Positions 1 to 7,219 are shown, numbered from the stretch's first letter. The stretch: 7,655 nucleotides of DNA from an uncultured Collinsella sp. (GCA_900542275.1 UQMW01000069.1:1-7655), one strand, 5' to 3'. Program-made: numbers and translations. Notes: generated from the letters alone by a model not told the origin.

Positions 1-7
1 ACGAGCC

Positions 8-30
8 GGAGAGCACTTAATGTGCTCTCC
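8..30. repeat. Perfect 9-bp hairpin at the left edge
   Basis: GGAGAGCAC (8-16) and GTGCTCTCC (22-30) pair perfectly around a TTAAT loop. No T-run follows on either strand, so it is not a canonical intrinsic terminator. It may be the end of an upstream transcription unit or a structured piece of an RNA cut off by the window edge. I see no supportable gene between position 1 and the tRNA promoter; the open frames there are short, without a ribosome binding site, and run into the promoter or tRNA. Confidence 0.5.
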
Positions 31-116
31 GTGCGAGCAGGACTGTCCGAGCAGGCGACTTCGCATGCCGCCGGGCAGCCGGGACGGACGACCCTCAAAG
101 TTTTTCAAAAAAGTTG

Positions 117-146
117 TTGACGCGCGCGTAACGACTCGTCTAATAT
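117..146 (+). promoter_or_regulatory. Sigma-70-type promoter of tRNA-Ile
   Basis: A -35 box TTGACG (117-122) and a -10 box TAATAT (141-146) are separated by 18 bp. The A/T-rich stretch just upstream (about 99-115, TTTTTCAAAAAAG) resembles an UP element of stable-RNA promoters. The mature tRNA begins 14 nt after the -10 box, so the 5' leader is only a few nucleotides long. Confidence 0.75.
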
Positions 147-160
147 ATCCCTTGCGCGAT

Positions 161-237
161 GGACCTGTAGCTCAGTTGGTTAGAGCGTCCGGCTGATAAC
201 CGGGAGGTCACAAGTTCGAATCTTGTCAGGTCCACCA
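161..237 (+). tRNA. tRNA-Ile (anticodon GAU)
   Basis: A full 77-nt cloverleaf is visible. The acceptor stem pairs GGACCTG with CAGGTCC, the D arm reads GCTC...GAGC, and the anticodon stem TCCGG/CCGGG encloses loop CTGATAA, giving anticodon GAT at 195-197. The T arm ACAAG/CTTGT carries TTCGAAT. A73 and an encoded CCA end the gene. It decodes the AUC/AUU isoleucine codons. It stands alone with its own promoter and terminator rather than inside an rRNA spacer. Confidence 0.97.
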
Positions 238-250
238 TCAAAATGTTAAG

Positions 251-280
251 AGCCCTGGGGCATTGCCTCGGGGCTTTTTT
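251..280 (+). terminator. Intrinsic terminator of tRNA-Ile
   Basis: A 10-bp stem (251-260 with 266-275, including two G-T wobbles) closes a CATTG loop and is followed directly by a run of six T (275-280). It begins 14 nt after the CCA end of the tRNA, so the tRNA forms a monocistronic unit. Confidence 0.93.
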
Positions 281-292
281 CTTATCCAACAT

Positions 293-329
293 AAGTAGTC
301 AAAATAGCCCCGTCCCAAATTAACTACTT
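293..329. repeat. Inverted repeat AAGTAGT...ACTACTT in the gap before the BFN operon
   Basis: AAGTAGT (293-299) and ACTACTT (323-329) are perfect 7-bp inverted arms around a 23-nt spacer. CAAAAT follows the left arm, and its complement ATTTTG lies just beyond the right arm. It sits between the tRNA terminator and the likely promoter of the next operon, so it could be an operator or a degenerate dispersed repeat. No second copy is in this window. Confidence 0.4.
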
Positions 330-334
330 TGATT

Positions 335-364
335 TTGTGTGCTGGGCGAAAGATTGGGTAGTAT
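335..364 (+). promoter_or_regulatory. Possible promoter of the BFN operon
   Basis: TTGTGT (335-340) and TAGTAT (359-364) lie 18 bp apart, each about 4/6 to sigma-70 consensus. The alternative -10 TATAGC (362-367) gives a 21-bp spacer, which is too long. Transcription would start near 370, about 50 nt before the ATG at 422. The match is modest; it is reported because a terminator lies upstream and the operon needs a promoter in this gap. Confidence 0.35.
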
Positions 365-421
365 AGCTATTCAATGCGGCGACCCTGCCGTGTGTTAACC
401 GCTACGTACCGGAGGTGTTCC

Positions 422-922
422 ATGGTTCGCGTCGACATAGAGACCATCGTCATGGCCGCCGGTCCCGTGCCATCGCTTATCGTGCTTCGCGAGCGCTGCG
501 GCAAGTCGGATTCGACGGCACCGCTGCGTTCGCTTTCCATTCAGACCGGCTCGTTTGAGGCCGCGGCCATTAGCCGTGGCATCGATAGCGGTCGCGCCGA
601 GCGCCCGATAACGCATGACCTGCTGCTTGACACCGTCGATGCCCTGGGCGCCAAGCTCGAGCGCATCGAGATCGTTCGTGCCGAGCCGCCGGTGTTCTAT
701 GCGACGATTGTTGTGCTGGTCGATGGTGACGAACGAAAGATTGACGCCCGCCCCAGTGACGCCATTGCCCTTGCCGTGCGCAGCAATGCCCCCATGTTTG
801 TGGAGGACGACATCATGAATCGCCTGGGTACCGTTTCTGCCCATGCCGAGGAAGTTGACGACGAGCAGGAGTTCGAGAAGTTCGACGAGTTCGTCCATAC
901 GCTCTCCCCCGATGATTTCTAA
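422..922 (+). CDS. Bifunctional nuclease family (BFN, DUF151) protein
   Basis: This 166-aa protein matches the BFN/DUF151 family, whose founding members in bacteria and plants have been reported to act as DNase/RNase. The signature is the segment at residues 107-126, with R110-PSDAIALAVR-120 followed by NAPMFVEDD, the typical RxSDAIALAxRxxxPI pattern. It is preceded by a strand-rich stretch (YATIVVLVDGDERKIDARP). The C-terminal tail (142-166) is very acidic and probably disordered. No signal peptide or membrane segment is seen, so it should be cytoplasmic. The start was set at 422 because GGAGGTG (411-417) lies at ideal distance; an in-frame ATG at 374 lacks an RBS and overlaps the promoter region. 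It is first in a three-gene operon. The family call is firm; the biochemical activity in this organism is not known from sequence. Confidence 0.88.
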   Translation: MVRVDIETIVMAAGPVPSLIVLRERCGKSDSTAPLRSLSIQTGSFEAAAISRGIDSGRAERPITHDLLLDTVDALGAKLERIEIVRAEPPVFYATIVVLVDGDERKIDARPSDAIALAVRSNAPMFVEDDIMNRLGTVSAHAEEVDDEQEFEKFDEFVHTLSPDDF

Positions 923-952
923 ATGTCTGGCACGCGAGCGGAGAGGTCGCTG

Positions 953-1309
953 ATGGGTACCCGCGTATCGGCTGAAGCGGCCGCCATCGCGCGTGAAGCC
1001 CAGATGCGCTCGGAGGCATCCGAGGCGGCTCGCATCGCCTATGTGACGCAGGCCCGCACGCTTCGCGAGCGCCGCGGCTCCTATATCAAGATGGTTATCA
1101 TCTCCGCCCTTGTCGCGGTAATCTGTTCTCGTCTTCGTGGTACAGTTGGTGCGCTTGGGTTTTCGATTTCAACAGGCTTGGTAATCTGGGGTGTGGTCGA
1201 TGCGGTCATGCTGACCAACCAGATCAAGGTACTCGACAAGCGCGCGATGGATATGGTGCGCGCCCGCGACGCTGCCGCCAAGATCGCTGCCGAGGCACAA
1301 GAACTGTAA
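953..1309 (+). CDS. Small two-TM membrane protein with alanine-rich helical ends
   Basis: I do not recognise a family. The 118-aa product has an alanine/arginine/glutamate-rich amphipathic helix (residues 1-42), two hydrophobic segments (about 44-60 and 66-88) joined by a short loop SRLRGTVG, and a charged helical tail (89-118) rich in K, R, A and E. The positive residues around both segments suggest a membrane hairpin with both ends in the cytoplasm, and the flanking helices could form coiled coils. The start at 953 is preferred because GGAGAGG (940-946) lies 6 nt upstream. An in-frame ATG at 923, directly after the preceding stop, would add 10 residues but has no RBS. It sits 30 nt after the BFN gene and 30 nt before the next gene, so the three are almost surely co-transcribed. 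Confidence 0.75.
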   Translation: MGTRVSAEAAAIAREAQMRSEASEAARIAYVTQARTLRERRGSYIKMVIISALVAVICSRLRGTVGALGFSISTGLVIWGVVDAVMLTNQIKVLDKRAMDMVRARDAAAKIAAEAQEL

Positions 1310-1339
1310 CGACGCCGGATTCGATGGGAAGGTCTAGAG

Positions 1340-1789
1340 ATGGCACAGGATATGCAGGACGCCGGTAACGTCTCCGCCGAGCTCGACGCCATGGTGTGTG
1401 ACCTGATTGGCGCGTTCTTGGACGACCTTGCCGCCGGTGAGAATCCGGGCGTAGTTGTGGCGATCGAGGACGCTGCTTCCAACCGCTATCTGGCCGCGCT
1501 CGACGAGGATGGCGAGGAGGCATGCCTGGAGGCTGCCACCAACTTTATCTCCGAGCACAAGATGGGTCTTAAGGACGAGGGCCTGGGCCGTATCGCCCGC
1601 TATGCCATCGGCTATACCGGCTGCGTCGAGATTGACGGCGGCTATCACGACGCTCTGCTCGTGAGCTTCTTTGAGACGACGCTCGAGAGCGGCTTTTCGG
1701 CATATGTGCTGTATGAGGGCATGGGCGCCGGCGATGGTTTTATGTGGAGCGACCCTGAACCTGCAGGTGAGGAAACCCCTCTCATCTAA
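1340..1789 (+). CDS. Conserved-looking acidic protein of unknown function
   Basis: This 149-aa protein is strongly acidic (many D/E, few K/R) and has no signal peptide or membrane segment, so it is probably cytoplasmic. The N-terminal 30 residues look helical. A middle part (37-75) alternates strand and helix (GVVVAIEDAASNRYLAALDEDG). The second half contains YAIGYTGCVEIDGGYHDALLVSFFE, which looks like a compact alpha/beta or beta-sheet domain. Cysteines at 20, 62 and 95 have no obvious metal-binding spacing. GGGAAGG (1326-1332) lies 7 nt before the ATG. It is the last gene of the BFN operon. Codon use matches the neighbouring core genes, so it looks like a resident gene. I cannot name a function. 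Confidence 0.75.
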   Translation: MAQDMQDAGNVSAELDAMVCDLIGAFLDDLAAGENPGVVVAIEDAASNRYLAALDEDGEEACLEAATNFISEHKMGLKDEGLGRIARYAIGYTGCVEIDGGYHDALLVSFFETTLESGFSAYVLYEGMGAGDGFMWSDPEPAGEETPLI

Positions 1790-1906
1790 AATCGCTAAAA
1801 TAAACGAGTTTTCGGTAAAAGGCTCAATATTCCCGCTGAGCGTTGTATCGCTGGGCGGGCCGCATACGCGTGCCGTTTGTATATGGATAGAAGATAGGGG
1901 AACTAC
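1790..1906 (+). other. Gap upstream of typA, no clear promoter or terminator
   Basis: This 117-nt stretch begins A/T-rich (1790-1830), then becomes G/C-rich. I see no hairpin with a T-run, so there is no evident intrinsic terminator for the preceding operon. TATATG (1880-1885) resembles a -10 box but has no good -35 at 16-18 bp. AGGGGA (1896-1901) is the typA ribosome binding site, 5 nt before its ATG. Read-through from the BFN operon into typA cannot be excluded. Confidence 0.4.
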
Positions 1907-3745
<1,839 letters not shown>

Positions 3746-3772
3746 GCGCTGGGGCTTATAACCGCCAACAAG

Positions 3773-3807
3773 AAAGGGCGCCGACCGCAATGGTCGGCGC
3801 CCTTTTT
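3773..3807 (+). terminator. Strong terminator of typA, possibly bidirectional
   Basis: GGGCGCCGACC (3776-3786) and GGTCGGCGCCC (3792-3802) form a perfect 11-bp stem with a GCAAT loop. A/T pairs extend it to 14 bp and five T follow (3803-3807). Read on the minus strand the stem is followed by TTTCTT, so it may also stop transcription of the convergent minus-strand gene ending at 3875. Confidence 0.93.
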
Positions 3808-3815
3808 GGTGCAAT

Positions 3816-3868
3816 GGGGTCAGGTTGCTTTGCACCACCACAAAGGTGCCTGTCCCCTTTGTGGTGGT
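3816..3868. repeat. REP-like palindrome with two mutually exclusive folds
   Basis: Outer arms GGGGTCAGG (3816-3824) and CCTGTCCCC (3849-3857) pair with one T-T mismatch and are continued by CTTTG (3828-3832) with CAAAG (3841-3845). Alternatively, 3834-3846 (ACCACCACAAAGG) pairs perfectly over 13 bp with 3856-3868. The two folds share bases and cannot coexist. The element lies just past the typA terminator, between convergent genes, a typical location for REP-type intergenic repeats. Confidence 0.6.
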
Positions 3869-3874
3869 TGGCGG

Positions 3875-5020
3875 CTAGGCGGTGGGGGGTTCCGGCGTAT
3901 TAGCCGGCTGTTGCGACTTGAGGTGGGCGTTGCGCCAGATGATCTGGATAACGTAGCCGAGCATAAAGACGAAGGCTACGCCGCTGATGAAATCGCCTAC
4001 GAGGGGGATTGCCGTAAGCGCGCCTGCGATCACGCCGCCGGCGGCTGCCATGGCGTAGCGGTTCTGGTTGTGTCCGACCATGCGGGCAATCGCGCACCCC
4101 GCAAAGGCGCTCGACACCAACGCGATGCCGATAACGCCGCACAAGAGGGTTCCGGCAAGCGGCAGGCCAGCGATTGAGATAATTAGCAGTAGGACGGCGG
4201 GGACGATAGCAATCGTGCCCAGAAGGCCGCTCACCCACAGGGGCGTGGGGCGCTGGTGGAGCATTCCGGCGGCGCTGGCGGTCGCGCGCGGAAAGACGAG
4301 CTCGAGCAGCAGAGCGACAAAGCAGGTCGAGAGCGCCGCGGCGACGATGCCGCCGATGACATCGTTAACAGTGGAAGTATCCTCGTTCTCGGTGCGGTCG
4401 ATCTTGAGCGCGCCGACCTCGGCTCCCGCAGCGCGCTCGGGGTCCTCGGAGACGTGCGCGTTCACGGTGCCGGTGATGTGGGCGTTTTTGCCCAGGATGA
4501 GCTTGTCGGCCCAAACCTCAACATCGCCCTCGACGGTGCCATCGATGGTCACCGTATCGCCCGCAAGCGCTGCCGACTTGGTAGAGCCGCGCAGGGCAAC
4601 CGTCTCGCCTATCGCATAGAAACAGTTGGCAGTGCTGTCGGAATTGAGCACGACATGCTGACCGGCTACCGTCACACTGCCATCAACCGTGGTCTTGGCA
4701 ACGTCGATGGTGCGTGCCGCCAGACGGACGGCGCCGCCCACCGTGCAGTCGCGAATTGAGAGGGTATCGCCCGCGGCGATGATATCGCGGTCGATGGACG
4801 TATCGTCCAAGTTGAGGGCCTGACCTGCCCAGTACAGGTCACCTTCGACGCCGGACGAATTGGCGTCATTGTCGGTCGCAAGTACGTTGCCTGCGGTGTC
4901 CGTGCCGGCGAACGACGCCGTGGGAAGTGCAGTGAGCGCGAGCGCGATGAGCGCGAATGCCATAAGCAGGCAGCGACGCATCTTGTGTGACGGCGCCGCC
5001 GCGGTTTGATTGAAAGCCAT
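3875..5020 (-). CDS. Secreted bactofilin-like polymer-forming domain protein with C-terminal membrane helices
   Basis: The 381-aa protein begins with a basic N-terminus and a hydrophobic signal segment (about 14-39, with an A-S-F-A cleavage-like site). A region of short repeating beta turns follows (about 60-190), such as DRDIIAAGDTLSI, GSVTVAGQHVVL, AALAGDTVTIDGTVEGDVEV and ITGTVNAHV. This rhythm is that of the polymer-forming cytoskeletal (bactofilin-like) right-handed beta-helix. After an acidic linker come about four hydrophobic segments (roughly 221-243, 262-286, 288-313 and 324-362). The predicted topology puts the beta-helix outside the membrane, unlike classical cytoplasmic bactofilins. 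AAAAGGA lies 6 nt upstream of the ATG, and an 8-bp inverted repeat overlaps the upstream edge of this site. It follows the TRIC-family gene on the same strand after 107 nt. A role in envelope organisation is inference. Confidence 0.78.
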   Translation of the reverse strand: MAFNQTAAAPSHKMRRCLLMAFALIALALTALPTASFAGTDTAGNVLATDNDANSSGVEGDLYWAGQALNLDDTSIDRDIIAAGDTLSIRDCTVGGAVRLAARTIDVAKTTVDGSVTVAGQHVVLNSDSTANCFYAIGETVALRGSTKSAALAGDTVTIDGTVEGDVEVWADKLILGKNAHITGTVNAHVSEDPERAAGAEVGALKIDRTENEDTSTVNDVIGGIVAAALSTCFVALLLELVFPRATASAAGMLHQRPTPLWVSGLLGTIAIVPAVLLLIISIAGLPLAGTLLCGVIGIALVSSAFAGCAIARMVGHNQNRYAMAAAGGVIAGALTAIPLVGDFISGVAFVFMLGYVIQIIWRNAHLKSQQPANTPEPPTA

Positions 5021-5032
5021 AGTTGATCCTTT

Positions 5033-5059
5033 TGTTAGGTGTTCGGCATATACCTAACA
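5033..5059 (-). promoter_or_regulatory. Perfect 8-bp inverted repeat in the leader of the bactofilin-like gene
   Basis: TGTTAGGT (5033-5040) and ACCTAACA (5052-5059) are exact inverted arms separated by 11 nt. The element begins at the Shine-Dalgarno of the gene starting at 5020. The half-sites TTAGGT/ACCTAA equal those of DtxR/IdeR boxes, but there the arms are 7 nt apart, so DtxR binding is doubtful. It could be an operator or an mRNA hairpin that shields the RBS. The minus strand reads TATATG inside the spacer, a weak -10-like sequence. Confidence 0.5.
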
Positions 5060-5085
5060 GGGTACCCAACGCGAGGGCGCTCTAA

Positions 5086-5101
5086 AAGAACCTCTCGGTT
5101 G
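5086..5101 (-). terminator. Weak terminator-like hairpin after the TRIC-family gene
   Basis: On the minus strand AACC and GGTT pair around a GAGA tetraloop and are followed by CTTTT. The stem is only 4 bp, so termination would be poor and partial read-through into the bactofilin-like gene is likely. Confidence 0.25.
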
Positions 5102-5127
5102 CATTTCGAAGGATGAGCCCGCGCCAC

Positions 5128-5817
5128 CTACTTTTTGCGATGCAAGAAGCGCGCGATGTCTTCTTCGGTGGGGCTTTTGATGTCAAAGCGCAGTGAGAGC
5201 CAGCGCAGGCCCATGGTCACGACAACGCATACGACCAGCGCGGCGACATTGCTGACCAAGCCGCTCATGACAAGGCAAACATAGCTTGCCGATCCGGCGA
5301 TGGCCGCGATGGCATAGAAGTTAGTGCGTTGGAAAATGCCCGGCACCACACCCATAAAACCATCTCGCAGCATGCCGCCGCCCACCGCGGTAAAAAAGCC
5401 CATCATGATGCACACCGCCGGCGCAAAGCCGTAGACCAGTGCCTTGTCTGCTCCAGTGGCGGCGTAGATGCCGACCGAGATGATGTCGAGCAGGGGAATG
5501 AGTTTTTCGGGCTTGTCGACGATTGCCGGGAAGATGTAGATGATTGCCGCCGTGGCGATGGAGAGCGGCAGCGCCATCGGCTGGTTGAGGATGTAGACGT
5601 TGCCCACCTGCAGCGTCATATCGCGCAAAAGACCGCCGCCCAGTCCACAGACCACGGCGAGCGCGACGGCGCCCACCAGGTCGAGCTTGTGCTCGCGCGC
5701 GACCAACACACCCGAGATCGATGCAGCGACAACAGCGAACATCTCGAGCCAAAACGGAATGGCGACCATGGCATCCGAGGCATGTGAGGTAACGGTTACG
5801 GCGGCGATGACGGGCAA
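5128..5817 (-). CDS. TRIC/UPF0126 family membrane protein (YicG-like cation channel family)
   Basis: The 229-aa hydrophobic protein has about seven membrane segments arranged as two homologous halves, the hallmark of the UPF0126 family that includes bacterial TRIC (trimeric intracellular cation) channels. The duplicated signature glycine motif appears twice: GLGGGLLRD (58-66) and AVGGGMLRD (144-152). Each is followed by a helix kinked at proline (LPLSIATAAIIYIFP, and the VVPGIFQ region). The C-terminus is short and charged (KSPTEEDIARFLHRKK), probably cytoplasmic. The start codon is TTG (5815-5817), chosen because AAAGGA lies 7 nt upstream and no ATG competes nearby. It sits upstream of, and on the same strand as, the bactofilin-like gene. 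The family is clear; whether it conducts K+ or transports a small metabolite is not shown by the sequence. Confidence 0.9.
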   Translation of the reverse strand: MPVIAAVTVTSHASDAMVAIPFWLEMFAVVAASISGVLVAREHKLDLVGAVALAVVCGLGGGLLRDMTLQVGNVYILNQPMALPLSIATAAIIYIFPAIVDKPEKLIPLLDIISVGIYAATGADKALVYGFAPAVCIMMGFFTAVGGGMLRDGFMGVVPGIFQRTNFYAIAAIAGSASYVCLVMSGLVSNVAALVVCVVVTMGLRWLSLRFDIKSPTEEDIARFLHRKK

Positions 5818-5830
5818 GATGGGGTCCTTT

Positions 5831-5948
5831 GGATCGTGGGTTTAGACAATGCCCGTACATAGTACATGGTTGGCGGGCGTGGCGACCCTATTGCTCGGTA
5901 AACGGTCGGGACCGGGTGGGGGCGTGGCGTTACTGGAATGCCAGGGAT
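5831..5948. other. Gap between the TRIC-family gene and the repeat cassette
   Basis: No gene is supported here. The segment must hold the promoter of the minus-strand TRIC-family gene. TACTAT on the minus strand near GTACATAGTAC (5856-5866) is a possible -10 box, but no convincing -35 accompanies it. A G-rich run (about 5908-5930) has no evident role. With the repeat that follows, the whole stretch 5818-6121 is free of genes. Confidence 0.4.
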
Positions 5949-6031
5949 CCAAAACATGTACGTCACCCTCCAAAAACGACATTTTTCGACATCTTTGGAG
6001 GCTGACGTACATGTTTGGATTGAGCTCACGG
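5949..6031 (+). repeat. Left inverted repeat, itself a near-palindrome
   Basis: The core 5949-6018 folds on itself. CCAAAACATGTACGTCA pairs with TGACGTACATGTTTGG (one bulged A), then CCTCCAAA (5967-5974) pairs with TTTGGAGG (5994-6001), and a small inner hairpin CGA/TCG (5977-5979 with 5986-5988) caps the centre. A 13-bp extension ATTGAGCTCACGG (6019-6031) points toward the enclosed gene and is also present in the right copy. Confidence 0.9.
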
Positions 6032-6036
6032 CATGA

Positions 6037-6101
6037 GTGAGTTGATTTACTCACATCCGGTATATTTCCCCACTTCAACGGACATAAGAGTTGGATACCG
6101 G
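6037..6101 (+). promoter_or_regulatory. Structured leader and possible promoter of the nuclease-like gene
   Basis: Two inverted repeats follow the left repeat: GTGAGT (6037-6042) with ACTCAC (6049-6054), and CCGGTAT (6057-6063) with ATACCGG (6095-6101). TATATT (6061-6066) could be a -10 box, but the only good -35, TTGATT (6042-6047), is just 13 bp away; TGAGTT (6038-6043) gives 17 bp but matches poorly. The palindromes overlapping this region could be operators or leader hairpins. Confidence 0.35.
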
Positions 6102-6121
6102 CTCAGAGCGAGAGGCCCTCA

Positions 6122-7129
6122 ATGGATACCCCTGTTCTCATTTCGCATAAAACCGCATGGCTTGTCCATCATGCACCCCAGAATTTGGTTCAGTCTCTTG
6201 CGCGGCACGACTACCAGATAGGCGCACAAGGCATCTCCACCCAGCAACGTGTTGCGCGCATACGACAGGTCCTTACCGACTGCGGCATTCCGTCCGATAT
6301 GCTTAAGACTATCGATATCGCGGTTGTATTCGAATTCGAGCGAATTCGTACCAAAGGCGTCGTTTGCCACATTCTTGGACAAAATCTTCCCTACGAGCAT
6401 ATTAACGAGTTGACGCCCGGAATCTTCATCACCGACGAAGCCTTCACCTTCGTGCTCGCCGCCGAATGGATGGATAGGATCGAATATCTCGAATATGGCT
6501 ATGAAGTTTGCGGCGATTATCGCATGAGGCTCAATCCCGCCGACCCTTATACCGAGCAACCAGCCACCACCTCCAAGGATGAAATAACCGAACTGCTCGA
6601 TCGGCACCCCGGCAAACCCGGTGCCACACGTGCACGGCTCGCGCTCAGGCACATCTACGATCACTCGGCCTCGCCTATGGAGACCGCTTCGGCAATTGCC
6701 CTCTCGCTCCCAACAAGCGAAGGCGGCGTTGGCATTAGAGGTATCGAACTCAACAAACCGCTCGAGATCCCTCAACGTCTCTGGCATTGCGCCAAAGCTC
6801 GAACACTCAAAATCGATGCGCTCGTGACCTATAAGCGCAGGGAGCTCGGTATCGAATATAAGGGCGGTTTTCACGATGAGCTCGAGCGCAAGGGAGCAGA
6901 TGCGGAGCGAGAGGCCGTTCTCTCCCAAATGGGATATCGAATCGTTACGTTCACTTCGGCTCAGTTCGGCCGCCAGCTCGCCTTTCACCGCGCCATGAAC
7001 AACATTCGCGAAGCACTCGGCATGCCTCGCTGTACCGACACCGGGTACCAGCGAGAGCAAAATGAACTACGCAAGGCGCTTATCCGCAACTGGAAAGGCA
7101 TGCGAGACGAAGAGGCACCTTCCGAATAG
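6122..7129 (+). CDS. PD-(D/E)XK nuclease-like (DUF559/AbiEi-type) protein
   Basis: The 335-aa protein has an uncharacterised N-terminal half (1-150) and a C-terminal DUF559-like, Vsr-related fold. Motifs in order are ELCG-like YEVCGDYRMRL (127-137), the SASPMETASAIALSLP block (182-197) with GGVGIRGIELNKP (201-213), and a nuclease-like core of D232 (IDALV), E245-Y-K247 (IEYKGGFH) and H251. GYRIVTFTSAQF (271-282) follows. D...ExK fits the PD-(D/E)XK catalytic pattern. Proteins of this build in actinobacteria and clostridia are often labelled DUF559 or AbiEi-type antitoxin; their function is not settled. GAGAGG (6110-6115) lies 6 nt before the ATG. Unlike typA, the gene uses GAA, CGA and ATA codons freely and is less G/C-rich, which suggests acquisition. 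It is the only gene inside the inverted-repeat pair, and no toxin partner adjoins it. Confidence 0.72.
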   Translation: MDTPVLISHKTAWLVHHAPQNLVQSLARHDYQIGAQGISTQQRVARIRQVLTDCGIPSDMLKTIDIAVVFEFERIRTKGVVCHILGQNLPYEHINELTPGIFITDEAFTFVLAAEWMDRIEYLEYGYEVCGDYRMRLNPADPYTEQPATTSKDEITELLDRHPGKPGATRARLALRHIYDHSASPMETASAIALSLPTSEGGVGIRGIELNKPLEIPQRLWHCAKARTLKIDALVTYKRRELGIEYKGGFHDELERKGADAEREAVLSQMGYRIVTFTSAQFGRQLAFHRAMNNIREALGMPRCTDTGYQREQNELRKALIRNWKGMRDEEAPSE

Positions 7130-7137
7130 TGCCACTC

Positions 7138-7219
7138 CCGTGAGCTCAATCCAAACGTGTACGTCAGCCTTCAAAGATGCCGAAAAATGTCGGTTTTGGA
7201 GGGTGACGTACATGTTTGG
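7138..7219 (-). repeat. Right inverted repeat, itself a near-palindrome
   Basis: This is the reverse-orientation copy of 5949-6031. The 13-bp extension (7138-7150) again faces the enclosed gene, and the 69-bp palindromic core is 7151-7219. Its inner hairpin is one pair longer than in the left copy (CCGA/TCGG). Lying 8 nt after the stop codon, it may also fold at the 3' end of the mRNA, but no T-run makes it a standard terminator. Confidence 0.9.

Larger units (their letters stand above)
5949..7219. mobile_element. Putative cassette: nuclease-like gene framed by 82-83 bp inverted repeats
   Basis: Positions 5949-6031 and the reverse complement of 7138-7219 differ by four substitutions and one single-base gap (78 of 83 positions identical). 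Between them lies only one gene, whose codon use differs from its neighbours. The right repeat starts 8 nt after that gene's stop codon. Such a closed unit resembles a small non-autonomous or repeat-mobilised cassette. I see no transposase and no convincing target-site duplication outside the repeats, so mobility is an inference. Confidence 0.45.

Noticed and set aside
374..421. Upstream ATG of the BFN gene at 374
   Set aside because: No Shine-Dalgarno precedes it and it overlaps the likely promoter; the ATG at 422 has GGAGGTG at the right distance.
3875..4759. Plus-strand frames opposite the bactofilin-like gene
   Set aside because: They lack RBSs and motifs; the minus frame has a signal peptide, beta-helix repeats and TM segments.
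6119..7060. 313-codon minus-strand frame opposite the nuclease-like gene
   Set aside because: The plus strand has an RBS, recognisable DUF559-like motifs and a stop just before the right repeat; the minus frame shows no family motif or RBS.
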